Of a stretch of 64,000 nt of DNA, positions 1 through 11,270 are shown one piece after another. The translations under genes and the position numbers were made by a program. The stretch comes from Adineta steineri. Its lineage: Eukaryota > Rotifera > Eurotatoria > Adinetida > Adinetidae. Every line of letters begins with the position of its first letter. Position 1 is the stretch's first letter. The notes beneath the pieces were generated by a model. It saw only the letters and a program-made list of their open reading frames with translations. It ran no database searches and had not been told where the DNA came from. The stretch is taken from the NCBI GenBank assembly GCA_905250115.1, contig CAJNOI010000084.1:256651-320650 (forward strand), written 5' to 3'.

Positions 1-633
1 GTATTAGTTACTGGTGGAAAGAACAACGGTGGTTATCTCAATAGTGCTGAATTGTACGATCCATCAACAGACACTTGGACACTCACAGGAAGCATGAATG
101 TCGCACGATTTCTTCACACGGCATCCACATTAGCAGATGGGTCCGTATTAGTTACTGGTGGATGCTACGGTGATGCTTGCAGTGATGCTGAATTGTATGA
201 TCCATCAACAGGCACTTGGACAATCACAGGAAGCATGAATGTCGCACGGTATCATCACACAGCATCCACATTAGCAAATGGGTCCGTATTAGTTACTGGT
301 GGAGAGAACAACGGTGGTTTTCTCTATAGTGCTGAGTTGTACGATCCATTAACAAGCACTTGGACAACTACAGGAGATATGAGTGTTGCACAATCTTCTC
401 ACACAGCATCCACATTAGCCAATGGATCAATATTAGTTACTGGTGGATTCGGCTACAGTGGTTATTTCAATAGTGCTGAAATGTATAACCCATTAACAGG
501 CACCTGGACAACCATAGGAGATATGAGTGTTGCACGAGTATCTCACACAGCATCCACATTAGCAAATGAATCAGTATTAGTTGCTGGTGGATACGGCGGC
601 AGTGGTTTTCTCAATAGTGCTGAACTTTATTAA
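1..633 (+). CDS. Kelch-repeat protein, 3' part only
   Basis: The frame is open from base 1 to TAA at 631-633, so the 5' end lies outside the window. The visible 210 residues are about four and a half kelch-type units, each with SVLVTGG, an SAELYDP turn, a TGTWTxTGxM strand and an ARxxHTAS strand. The conserved SVLVTGG segment recurs at about 1, 145, 286, 430 and 574, giving a 141-144 nt (47-48 residue) period. Such units fold as blades of a beta-propeller. Near-identical kelch arrays are abundant in bdelloid rotifers, where they are usually of unknown function and often considered of foreign origin. The stop falls directly after SAELY, mid-blade, which is possible in a circularly closed propeller but could also be truncation. 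No intron is visible. Function unknown. Confidence 0.85.
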   Translation, partial: VLVTGGKNNGGYLNSAELYDPSTDTWTLTGSMNVARFLHTASTLADGSVLVTGGCYGDACSDAELYDPSTGTWTITGSMNVARYHHTASTLANGSVLVTGGENNGGFLYSAELYDPLTSTWTTTGDMSVAQSSHTASTLANGSILVTGGFGYSGYFNSAEMYNPLTGTWTTIGDMSVARVSHTASTLANESVLVAGGYGGSGFLNSAELY

Positions 634-2280
634 TCGATATAGACACAATGGCGTTTTATTTTTTGAATTGAATTATAAATTTTTTTTATATGTAATCAAA
701 CTATTTAATCTTGCACATTTCTTAATAAATTATCATTCACCAAATAATATGTTAGTCGCAGTAATATCTCGAAGTTATATTGTATGATGGTTATTGGAAA
801 AGAGCCATAATTAATAAAAGATAGATCATTCTTTGTACAACTAAGTGGATATTTTCACTGAAGAAGGGTGGATGTATATAGAGATGGATGTGGTTCTTCT
901 CTCTTTATCTACACCCGCACCCTCAAGAAGAAAAATAAAAATGCATCTCTCTATTTTGAAATATTTATTTAACTCTATCAGATAATGAAATTAGTGAAGA
1001 TTCTGTATATTTCTTATAAATAAAAAGACAATTCGATAGAGAATGGCATCGAAATCTTCACGTGTTCATTTCAATTTTTGTAAATAAATCAAAAATATTT
1101 GATGCGAAAAAAATGAAATAATTTTATGTGTTGTTAATACTCTGTATAATTAAAGAGTTATTTTAAAGAAATTTCGTAGTAAATGTATATCCATCTAACT
1201 GTCTCATCCACACCTGATCGATATTATTTGTTAAAATTTTTTGTAAGAAGATCAGCAGTATTTCAAATTGAGAATACAGACAACATATAACATTGCTCTT
1301 TTGCTTGTTCATTGTAGGAAGGCAGCCTCTACCGATAAAGAAATATAAATATATGACTCATATGTTCTGTTAAAATAAATTCTATGAGTGTTGTTGAATA
1401 ATATTAAAAATAAATATGTAAAAAGTCACTTACTTCTACTGAAATATTGAGACAAAAAGAGAGAAAGATTAAAACTCATTCATCTATTTTTATTCGTGAA
1501 AAAGAAAAGCGTCTATTAACTATTTTATTTTATTGCTTGCCGATAAAATAAGATTAGTGAATAAATTTATATTTGATGATTATGCTTTATAATAAAAGTG
1601 AAAACAATTCTATATTATTTTTCATGTGACGGATAATTATGTAATGATAATATAGAGCTGATAATTGAGAATTGTATTAAATAGTGAGAAATTACCTGAT
1701 CATTACTTTTTTTTATGAATGTGGTGTGGGTGTTCTCTGTTTATCTACGGCCATGCCCTATATGGTTGTAGACGGCAACTATATGCTCAATCTGAGGAAT
1801 CGTAATAAACTAAGATTTGAGTTGATGTATTATATTTTTTAGTATTCATATTTTCAATATGATTGTTCGATATTATTATAATATTAAATTTTTTTATTTT
1901 ATTTTAGATGATCTAAAGTAATATATTTATCGAATAGTAAGTGCTTAATGTAATCTAATTTTATTCTATTTATTTCAGAAAATCTAAGTGGGTATAGTTA
2001 GTAAACAGTAAGTAAATAAACTTTTTAATCGATTTTTGAAGTAGTTTACTTAGTTTTATTATTTTAGAAGATGTAATGGAAAATATTTGTATGTCACTTT
2101 GAAAGTAGAAGAGGATCGAACGTACGGTTAAAAGAGTAATATCCTTACCGTACAGCACAATAATACGACCGTAAACGACCATATACAATGGTAAACCATA
2201 GTTTACGGATTCCGTAACGCTCGACCTAGCTAGTAAGTTTTAAATTAAAAAATATCTTTTTGTAAATTATATTTTAGCAG
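634..2280. other. Intergenic, AT-rich, with two copies of a short hairpin-associated motif
   Basis: No convincing coding exon was found. Two related segments share the string TTTATCTAC followed by a C-rich block: one near 895-925 and one near 1731-1760. Both follow a TTCTCT tract and a GATGTGG or AATGTGG word. They look like two decayed copies of one small dispersed repeat. Confidence 0.5.
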
Positions 2281-2609
2281 ATGCCTCGTTCAATTTACGA
2301 CGAAAGAAAAGTAAGTCAATAACAATAGAGAACAAAAGTTAATATTTATATATTTTATATCTTTTAGAGAACAGTAGAGCGTGTCCCGTCATCCAGCTTG
2401 CTTTGTAGCAGGTGTGGCCAAAACCTGGTAGCGGGCCAGTATTCTGTCTGGATTATGGTGATAAGTAGGGGGTACAATTTAAGTATTATAGTATATTTTT
2501 GTAGAACAATCTATTCATTATTTTCCTCTTTTAGTGGTATCATGCCAGTTGTCAACCCCTCCGGGCACGGTTAGGGCCGACACGGCGACTACAACGGCGA
2601 CGCCGATAA
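2281..2609 (+). CDS. Small zinc-finger protein (PARP-finger-like), 64 aa, 3 exons
   Basis: Three exons (2281-2310, 2368-2457, 2535-2609) join in phase 0 into a 64-codon frame ending in TAA. The first donor is GTAAGT, the second is a weaker GTGATA, and both acceptors are TTTTAG. Exon 2 carries CSRCGQ and WIM; exon 3 opens with WYHASC. This gives a C-x2-C ... W-Y-H-x2-C pattern like that of PARP-type treble-clef fingers, but the spacing between the two metal pairs (17 residues) is shorter than the usual 28-30. The C-terminus is a basic Arg-rich tail (RRLQRRRR). The ATG abuts an AG acceptor. Exons 2 and 3 are far richer in G+C than anything nearby. It could be a real micro-gene of a rotifer-specific family or a fragment of a mobile element. 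Function is not assigned. Confidence 0.5.
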
Positions 2610-2697
2610 TTTATGTTGTCTTAGCTTTGTCTATCCCTCTTTTTGTTTGTCTGTCCCTACTTTTTTTGCCTGTCCCTTCTATTTTTTTTTCTTTTTG

Positions 2698-2735
2698 AGG
2701 GTATGGGTGTTATTTTAATTTTACACCCATACCCT
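2698..2735. repeat. Perfect 13-bp inverted repeat (hairpin)
   Basis: AGGGTATGGGTGT at 2698-2710 is followed after 12 nt by its exact reverse complement at 2723-2735. It lies downstream of the zinc-finger gene and about 160 nt from the convergent end of IDI1, so it could be a transcript-end hairpin or a mobile-element remnant. Confidence 0.7.
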
Positions 2736-2897
2736 GTAATAAAGATTTTAAACACAATAATCTTTCTTTACACTAGAAATATCTCAGTAATGTCATATAA
2801 AAAATTTTGCTTTTATTTAATCAATTCACAGATCTTTTCAATCTTTTAAGCATTTCACACACACACATACACATATAAAGAAAAATAAATATAAAAA

Positions 2898-3680
2898 TCA
2901 CAAATTAATAATTTCGTCTGAATGTTGAGTGTTTTTATCGAATTGGTTTTTATCTAAAATTGACCACCATTTTGCTAATAAACCTTCTCGAACAATTTTT
3001 GAAAACCATGGTGTTGTTACACCTTGTTCAACAAGTTCTTCACAATCTTTTAATGAAACTGATCTTATTTCTTTAACCTCATTTATATTTAATTTAAAAT
3101 CTGTTGAGAAATCAATGTTATTATTTTGTTTATGTTTTGCAACAACAATATAATCAATTTCACTTTCACCAAATACATTATCATCCGGAATGTTTCTTGC
3201 TTGATAAAAAATTCTTTGTAAATAAATTAAATCAACATCAGATTCATAACCAAGTTCATATTTAACACGACGAATAACTGCATGTTTAACACCATCAATA
3301 CCATTTGTTTCAATATCATTATATAATGGATGACTACAACATGTATTAGCCCATAATGATGGATATGTAATTTTTTCTGATGATCGTTGTTGTAATATAA
3401 GACGTGATGGTGATGTTGAATTATCAAATAAAAAAAATGAAAATGCTCGATGAACTAATGATTTTTCACCTTCAATATTGGATAAAAGATGTGCATCTTT
3501 TTTTGTTACTTGACCAATTATATTATCTTTAGAATCAACAATCATTAATGGTTCATAAAGTAATGTTACCTGTTGAGGATCATATTTATCAAGTATATCT
3601 TGTACTTGGGAATTATTTGATACTGTACGACAAGTTGATGCTACCATGTTAAGTGGACGTTGTACAATAGATTTTAACAT
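2898..3680 (-). CDS. IDI1: Isopentenyl-diphosphate delta-isomerase, type I
   Basis: A single-exon 260-residue protein that interconverts isopentenyl and dimethylallyl diphosphate, the branch point of isoprenoid and sterol synthesis. Family marks: TCCSHP at residues 113-118, whose cysteine is the catalytic acid/base of type I isomerases; the metal/catalytic acidic segment ESEIDYI at 172-178; PWF at 224-226 and AKWW at 236-239 near the C-terminus. The length is slightly above the human cytosolic/peroxisomal enzyme because of a basic, hydroxylated N-terminus (MLKSIVQRP...) that could be a mitochondrial presequence, as in some eukaryotic IDI1 forms. No C-terminal peroxisomal tripeptide is seen. 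A TTATTCTAG acceptor lies 9 nt before the ATG (plus-strand 3689-3690), suggesting a 5'UTR intron or spliced-leader site. Confidence 0.95.
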   Translation of the reverse strand: MLKSIVQRPLNMVASTCRTVSNNSQVQDILDKYDPQQVTLLYEPLMIVDSKDNIIGQVTKKDAHLLSNIEGEKSLVHRAFSFFLFDNSTSPSRLILQQRSSEKITYPSLWANTCCSHPLYNDIETNGIDGVKHAVIRRVKYELGYESDVDLIYLQRIFYQARNIPDDNVFGESEIDYIVVAKHKQNNNIDFSTDFKLNINEVKEIRSVSLKDCEELVEQGVTTPWFSKIVREGLLAKWWSILDKNQFDKNTQHSDEIINL

Positions 3681-3925
3681 GATTTTATCTAGAATAAAAT
3701 ATTAAATATTATAAATACAATCTATGTAGTCTTATTCTTTTTTTGTTGTTGTTGATGAAAGAGCTAAACTTACTTGAAAATATGTTTCAAGAATAATTAG
3801 ATTTAAAACCTATGAAATGTTAAAAATAAAAGATATGATTTAGTCTTGTTGTTCTGTATTTTTAATAGAATACAAAACAAAAACAAAAAACAGACACAAA
3901 GGTATATTATCTAATTTGCATCAAA

Positions 3926-6900
3926 TTATTCAAACCATTTCTTCTTTGTCTTTTTTGGTAGTTGTGGTTTATTTCTAGAATTGGCGATCATACGATCAAC
4001 TTTATCTCGTATTTCACCTTTGGATTTTGTTTTTAATCTTTTTTTCTTCGTTTTTTCATTATTCTTGTTATTATTAGATGTTTTTTTATTATCGACATCC
4101 ATAAATTGTTCATTATCATCTTGAAGATTATTTGCTTCGTTTTCTTCTGCTTCTTGTTTTATTTGTTGTTTAATAACTTCACTCAAACGAACTTTATTAT
4201 TTGTTTGTTCTAATACATTCGTTCGATTTTGTTTTTTCTTCGTATTACTTTCAAATGATAAAGTTCTATTTGCTGGATTTTTTATTAATTCTTGTTTAGC
4301 ATGTATACGTTCACGTCGTTGTTCTTGTAATTGTAATGCACGACGATTTTCTATTGAAAATTGAACAATTGGTCGTCGATTAGAACCAAATACATACTTA
4401 TTATTATTAAGTAATTCAATAAGTCGTAATGCTATTTCATGACGTGATAAATTAATAAAACCAAAACCTATAAATAAAAAAAATAAAATCATAGAAAATT
4501 CTTATAACGAATTGTATACTTAGTTCGTTTATATATTTCAAAGGTAAATGAAAGGAAAGAACAAAAATGAAAAGATATATATATTGTATCGAACAATGTA
4601 CCTGTAAAATCGCGCGATGTATAGATAACTGGAAAAAAAATCATCGAAAGAATATCACACCATATTTAGATAAAGTATTATGTCATCAAAAAGGATAAAC
4701 TTGAAATAATATCATCGAAGAATTTTTGTTGATAACATGAAAAACTACTAACGAAGGAGTTTCGTTCATAATTCAAGGTTATCTAATGAATCCAAACAAA
4801 AAATAATCTATCTATCAGAATTTGTTAAAATCAAAATACATTTAGAGAATTTTGGTTGATAATACGTTTATTCTTAGATAAGTAATAATGATTTCAAAAG
4901 ATTTCATTAATTCAGTAGCGATGAAAGGAAACTACTTATCATAATATTCCGCTACAATCGAAAGTATAAGAAAAAACGTGGCCAAAATAATACTAACTTG
5001 ACAAGAGAATAAAATGAGTAAATATATAAAAAAACAGAATCATACTGTCACGTTTTTATATTTGACGTCGTCGCGATATTTTTATGTTATTTCTTCGTTC
5101 CACTCTGTGACTTCAGTTACGTTAAGTAAAGACTAAACTAATGGCAATTAATGAGAAAGAAAATATTATATTACATTTTACTCTTGTCAATAGAAAACGT
5201 ATACATATTAAAATTTGAATAGAAATCATAATTAACCCTGGCATAAAACTATAACATAATGATTCATTTCTAATAAACTCTATGTATTAATGTTAAAAAA
5301 AAATAAATACTAACCGAGAGCTTTTTTTGAATCTTTATTTTTTTTCATTACTCGACATTCATTAAGAATAATATCTTTCATTGGTATTTTATCTTTTTTT
5401 AATGTTTCAACAATGAGTTTTCTTAATTGTTCATCATCAATATTTGGCGGTAAATTATGTATGGTTAAGCGTGTTGGTGAAATAAAAAATAATGGATCTT
5501 TAAGTTTTTGTTTTTTAACATCTTCAAGATTTTGTCTTTTTCGTAAATCATTTTCATTTCCATCTAATTCATCTAAATTAAGTATAACACCATAATTAGC
5601 AAGTGATAAATTACGTTGATCATTTTTTTTATTATTTTCATTTTTTTTATCACGTAATTCTTTTGCTTTAACAAGTTCACCACGACCTAATGCCATATCT
5701 AATTGTAATTGTTGTCCCTGAATTGTAAATGGTAAATTTACACATTTTTCAGCATCTTCTGATGAAGCAAATTGAACAAATGCACTACCACGTGGATGTC
5801 GAGATATTCGATCAATAACTAAACGACAAGATTGTATACGATATTGTCCATTGGATGATAAGATCTTTGATAATTCATCTTCAGTAGTATCATATGGTAT
5901 ATTACGAACAAATAATGTACGATGTTCACGTACATCACGACTACTTTCATCTGTTCTTATCTCTAAATAAAACTATGTTAAGATAATATTGTAGTTAAGA
6001 ATAATAACTTACTTGGTTCTTCTTCTTCTTCCTCTTCATCATCATTCAAATCTTCTTCGTCATCGTCGTCATCATCTTCTTCATCATCGTCGTCCTGATG
6101 TTCATCCTCTGGTTCTTCTTCGATTTCCGGCGGATTAGGTTCTGATTGAATACCATAGCTATTATTGCGAACAGGTGCTGATGATGCTAAAATATAAAGA
6201 TCATTAAAATAATTGCTGATAAACGTAGATGTGAAACAAGAAATAACTATTATATCTAACAGAATTTGTTCATGCTTTCAATTCATCTAATATTTTTCTC
6301 ATCAACTGATTGACACATTCGACTTTGATGCATATCTATTTTCTAAATTCAATATTTAAAAGATAAATCTCTTACAAACCTTTTGTTTGCATTTTTTGAT
6401 ATACATTTTTTGGTAAGGACCAATCTACAGCCATTGGTCGACCTTAATAAATAAAATTCATAGTTTAAATTCATATCATAATTTGACTTACCTAATACTT
6501 TTTGTCCATTCATTTCTTGTACTGCTTTTTGTGCATCTTCAAGTTTATCAAATGTTACAAAACCAAATCCTTTCGATACTCCATCTAGATAAAATAATTC
6601 TTTGTTTTTTAGAAAGAAAAAAGAAAATAATTAACTAACCTCTTGCAACAATCGACACGTTGCTAATTGAAGTACTACATTTTTCAAAAGCTTTTTTTAG
6701 TTGAGTTTCGTTGACCTGATAATAGATATATGATGAGAATTTATATTTACTGCTGTTAAGAAATTTAACTTACTTTGAAATTAAGATTGCGTACAATGAT
6801 TCGAGGAACACGAACTTCGAAATTGTTTTTCTTTTTCTTATTTTGTTTTTTCTCGATTGTTCCATTCTTTTTAACAGATTTTAGTAATTCATCTGTCGAG

Positions 6901-6926
6901 TCTGATTTTGTTTCGTTTAGTTTCAT
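3926..6926 (-). CDS. RBM28: RBM28/Nop4-like nucleolar RNA-binding protein, 582 aa, 7 exons
   Basis: Exons (minus strand): 6774-6926, 6640-6715, 6492-6584, 6380-6442, 6013-6186, 5315-5962, 3926-4467. They sum to 583 codons. Three RNA-recognition motifs are readable: [10 protein letters not shown] with GFGFVTF (exons 1-3), [10 protein letters not shown] with GSAFVQF (exon 6), and [10 protein letters not shown] with GFGFINL (exons 6-7). An Asp/Glu-rich block (exon 5) separates the first two. The third is followed by NNNKYVFG and [12 protein letters not shown], a signature of the RBM28/Nop4 C-terminus, then a Lys-rich tail. The family acts in nucleolar pre-60S ribosome assembly. Human RBM28 has four RRMs; the first has no counterpart here. 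The start codon directly abuts a TTCTAG acceptor (plus 6927-6928), so an upstream exon cannot be excluded, but the next 800 nt show no RRM. Confidence 0.9.
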
Positions 6927-7749
6927 CTAGAATATACATACACTCATTAACTACGTGTTTTTATTAAAATTCAGTGAGCTATTCATGTGAATATGAATAA
7001 TTTTCTAAAGTAATAACTTGAAAAAGAGTCACAATAAACAGGTTTCTTGAAGCATTTCATTTTATTTAAATGATTCTCAATTGTTTTGACTAATCTTGAA
7101 TATGATTGGATTTTTATAAAACATAAAATTCGAATAAAAGTAAAATATAGAAATAGAAACGTTCATCGCCGATCACAATTCAGTAGAACTTGATTGACTT
7201 ATATCATTCGTTAAAACTTAACCAATAAAATTTGGAACTAAATGAAAATGTAATATGAATGGATGAAGATTTAAATAGTAACAGAAGAAAGATGACGCAA
7301 AGACTCATAGATTTACAAATTTGAATTTTTTATTTATATAATATAACAAAAGTCAATCAGACTTGAAATTATAACATTATTCAACGTGGATGAAATATCG
7401 TTGTGTTATTATTCTTTATATCTAACTCTAATGTATAATAAATACTTATAATAATATCTGTTCTAATTAATATCAATACGAAGTAAAGCTAGAAATCTAA
7501 ATTAAACTACTTAAACTACTCATAAGGTTTATATATATTTCTATAGAAATTCATTCTTTCTTCAGCAATCCGAGTTTGTTTTATATATGCAGATGTCATT
7601 TCATAATATATCCAGAAGGAAATTATAAGGCGCAATTTTTATGGTGTTATAATTGGTTTATATAATTGACCAATGATATTTTGTTTATGTTTAGATGGAT
7701 ACTATTATTTATTGAAGAAAAAAACAAAACAGAATAGCAAAGAAAAACG
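6927..7749. promoter_or_regulatory. Divergent intergenic region between RBM28 (-) and CIAO2B (+)
   Basis: About 820 nt of AT-rich sequence separating two genes transcribed away from each other, so it should hold both promoters. No coding exon, clear TATA box or repeat was identified. Confidence 0.4.
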
Positions 7750-8681
7750 ATGGATCTCTCATCAGGACCTCAAAATTTAAATCCAACAATTTATGAACGT
7801 ACTGAAGAACGAACAGTACAAGCATCAGATTATGATAATGATGCATCAGATGAAATTGATCGTCGGGAAATATTCGATTTAATTCGAACAATAAATGATC
7901 CTGAACATCCACTTACATTAGAAGGTCTGCACGAAAAATATTGTTTTATAAGTATAACTTTATTATTTTTCATTTTAGAACTTAATGTTGTTGATTTGGA
8001 TGGTGTTACAATTGATAATCAAGCTAATACAGTACGAGTACAATTTCGGCCTACTATTCCACATTGTTCTATGTAAGCTATTTACAATAACATATACGTT
8101 CTTATATAGATAAAGCCAACAAAGATATTGAAAAAACTTCGATATTCAGCTTTAAAGCTAGAAAAATATTAGTTATCTCGTGAAACATTAGCTCAAAGAA
8201 TTCTATCGGTTGTGAGCAAATCACCATAAATGACACCTGTCGTCTGAGTTAAGTTATGATTATTTTAGTCACTTATCAATTAAATTTTAAATAATTACCA
8301 ACAACGATAAGCCTAATAATCATTAGAACATGGTAGAAGGTCTGGCCAAAAATAATGGTTTTTTTATTGAGATAATGAATTACAAACCCAATTCATTATG
8401 ACGACCAAGGAACATTTATTTTGGATAAACTTTTAGAATTTTTTTAAATAAAATTTCTTTTAAATTTTAGGGCAACATTAATTGGTTTAAGTATTCGTGC
8501 CAAATTACTCTATACACTTCCTAGTCGATATAAAGTCGGTGTTAATATTATTGAAGGTGCTCATATTCAAGAGAATCAAATCAATAAACAACTAAATGAT
8601 AAAGAACGTGTTACAGCTGCACTTGAAAATAATCATCTTCGTGCTGTTGTTAATCGATGTATTATTGCATCTGATGCATAA
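7750..8681 (+). CDS. CIAO2B: Cytosolic iron-sulfur assembly component 2B (MIP18/FAM96B)
   Basis: Exons 7750-7924, 7979-8072 and 8471-8681 give 159 residues, close to the human 163. The protein is part of the CIA targeting complex (with CIAO1 and MMS19) that delivers Fe-S clusters to cytosolic and nuclear proteins. Diagnostic segments: [14 protein letters not shown] (split by intron 1), [15 protein letters not shown] with the conserved reactive cysteine (split by intron 2), [10 protein letters not shown] and [19 protein letters not shown] points to the 2B rather than the 2A paralogue. Intron 2 is long for this genome (about 400 nt). The next gene begins only 126 nt after the stop. Confidence 0.95.
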
Positions 8682-8807
8682 AAAACAACGACTATATATT
8701 TTGTTTTTCTTTTTATTGATTATCAAAAAATGGAATGTTGATTGTATATTTCGTTTTTTTCTTTATTTCAGATCGATTAAGCTCACGAATAAAAAAATAG
8801 CAAAGCA

Positions 8808-9137
8808 ATGGCAGCTTCGGTACCAAAGAATGTATCACCATTAATTCGTGCTGGTCGTTGGAGTTTATTATTAGCTGGTCTTGTTTATGGACGTATGCAT
8901 CATAATACATTAAAAAAACGTGAAGAACATGTACGACAAGGTGAAATCGATCGCGTTACACAAGAAACTATTGATTCACTTGCTGAGAAAAAAATCAAAG
9001 CTGATCAATCCATGGTTGATTTAGCTATCGCTGCTGGTGTTGATCCAAATAAAGCACGTATGAAACAACTTGAAGAAGAAACAAAAAGCTTACAAGCACA
9101 TCCAGCAAAACCTGCTTCAAGTAGCAAACATCATTAG
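8808..9137 (+). CDS. ATP5ME: Mitochondrial F1Fo ATP synthase subunit e
   Basis: A single-exon 109-residue protein. The N-terminal VSPLIRAGRWSLLLAGLVYG matches subunit e: a short hydrophobic helix with a GxxxG-like face (AGRWSLLLAGLVYG) used in ATP synthase dimerisation, followed by a charged helical segment. It is longer than the about 70-residue human protein because of an Ala/Lys/Ser-rich C-terminal extension. A TTATTTCAG acceptor (AG at 8770-8771) lies 37 nt before the ATG and only about 90 nt after the CIAO2B stop, with no AATAAA between them. This is the spacing expected of a downstream operon gene served by trans-splicing, or simply of a very short intergenic region with a 5'UTR intron. 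Confidence 0.9.
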   Translation: MAASVPKNVSPLIRAGRWSLLLAGLVYGRMHHNTLKKREEHVRQGEIDRVTQETIDSLAEKKIKADQSMVDLAIAAGVDPNKARMKQLEEETKSLQAHPAKPASSSKHH

Positions 9138-9324
9138 AACATTTCTTTCTCATATACCTATTTTATCGTCTTTAGTTTCATAGAAAAACTCCCGTATCCT
9201 TCTTTCATTTGTTTTTCCATATTTTTTTTTCTTGCATTCTTTATGAAATAGACGATGATCACTAACATTTTTTTCTCGTTCTTTTTTTTATTTTCGTAAA
9301 CAAAATGAATTATTTAAGAATAAG

Positions 9325-11270
9325 TCAAAGATTTTTCATAGGTTGAGGATAAGTCTTTCTTAGTTCATCATTAATATCATTTGTATGATCATAAAATACA
9401 TCGTCTTGTTCTTGAAGTTCGATTGGAGTATGATGTTTTGTTGCTGGTTCATTTGTTTCTTCTTTTATAGGAAGAAATACTGAAGCATGCGGAATCATTG
9501 TAACACCATCTGCAGGTTTTTTTGGTCGATCAGGAGATTTTACTAAGGGTAAATTTCCACGAATTGATGATGTACGACGAAATACAAGATCTTGTGATTG
9601 AGGTTGAACAGAATTCAATCGTTTTACAGTTGAATCTATATAAATATGTTTGTTAGCAGCATATTCACGATCGAGATATTCCATTTCTCGTCTTCGTTTA
9701 TATGGAACACATATAAGCCAAATCATAAGTATTATATGAATAATAATATAACATATAAATGTACTAATACATATATATCGATCAACATTAGCATAGACAT
9801 TCGTTGGTGCTATTCCTTTTAATACTGCTATATCTGGATTAAGAAATATGACTGATGCAATTATAGAATGCCATACACAGAGTAGAACTAACATTATAAT
9901 CGATATGATTGCATATTTATCGAGTGTTGTTAAATATGATATAGTTGGCTATTTAATATAAAAAAAAAAATAAGTAAAATTATGAATTTTATTTTAGATA
10001 AAACTTTTTTTTTTACCAATGACCGATTGACTACCCAACGAAATGTAACTGAAGTAAGAAGAAGTGTGCATGTTATTTGAAGACGATTTTGTGGTAAACT
10101 GAAAAAGAAATATACAGAAATATTGATTTGTTTTGTTTTTTAAAGAAATACTTACTCTGGTGGAATTGAAAAAATACAAAATGCAGAAATAGTAATAAGA
10201 AAAATAAGACAAAAACCATTCCAATAATAATAACCAGGTCGACGAGCTATATGAAACAGAAAATTTTTATTGTTGTTTAGAATAGAAAATTAGTGGCGTA
10301 ACCAAAGATAGACTAGGCGTTACCCTGACATCACCAATTTTTGCCCAATCTAAAGAAAATACAAACCTGCGCGACAAGTAACAGCTAGTATAGGATGTTT
10401 CTTTTGTTCTATTCCACTATTATCATCTTGAAATGAATATTCTTCTTTTGTTTGTTTTGATTCAGTTGCAACATGTTCATATAATTTCCATTCTTGTTGA
10501 TCAACAAAAGCTTCACGATTTATACTCGAGCGTAAATGTTCATCTTCAACAAGTATACAATTTTCAAGATAATGATGAGTTGTTACTGAAATTGTTAAAT
10601 CTTGAACATCCGCAGGAAACTATAACAGCAATAAAGAATAATTCTAATAAATTTTCAAAATCTTTAATTAATAAATACATGATTTAGTTCTAATTTTTCC
10701 CAAAAAACACCTTTAAGTCGTCGATGTTCACATATATTAACTTTAACGAATGATGATGGTATTGTTTCATGTTTATCTACTATTTTTTTTGTTATTGTAA
10801 ACCATACATCTTGTTCACCAATTTGTCCAATTGCATTTTCAATATATAACTGTGATCTCCAATCAGTTATTGGACCAAGTTCTTTTTCTATTCGTATTGC
10901 CTTATTTTCATTTAATAAATCGTTTTGTTGTTGAGAATTTAAGTTTGATATACGAATAGCTTCTGTCCATTTTCCTTCAACATAAACATCTGCTTGATAT
11001 TTTTCATTAAGTGTATCAATTTCACCTAAAATTTTAATCTTTTATATAAAATATTAAAATTAGATTATTCTTACCAATACGAATAAAAACTAAACGAACT
11101 CGTACAATACGTGCATTCGTTTTTTTTTCTTGAGAATCAATTCTTGAAGTCGATACAATATGTGATGATAAAGATTTATTACGAGATTGGGAACGTTTAC
11201 GATGATTTATTCCCATATCGAGACTTTCATTTGAACTTCGAATACTTTTCGAAGGAAAAAATCGTTGCAT
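9325..11270 (-). CDS. Pentameric ligand-gated ion channel subunit, Cys-less, 530 aa
   Basis: Exons (minus): 11075-11270, 10679-11025, 10367-10619, 10156-10246, 10017-10098, 9325-9948; 531 codons. The N-terminal half resembles the beta-rich ligand-binding domain (DTLNEKYQADVYVEGKW, WRSQLYIENAIG, VFWEKLELNHFPADVQDLTI). Then M1 (YYYWNGFCLIFLITISAF, about 272-294), M2 (about 300-320), the M2-M3 loop LPTISYLTTLDKY, M3 (about 335-358) and M4 (about 381-405). The Cys-loop motif reads FPADVQDL, so the second loop cysteine is leucine and no partner cysteine is visible, as in prokaryotic-type channels. There is no signal peptide; the first about 50 residues are Ser/Arg/Lys-rich. The M3-M4 linker is only about 22 residues, while about 125 residues follow M4. 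Ligand and ion selectivity cannot be read from sequence. Confidence 0.85.

Noticed and set aside
1970-2188. 72-codon minus-strand open frame
   Set aside because: AT-rich composition, no recognisable motif and no splice partners; chance open frame.
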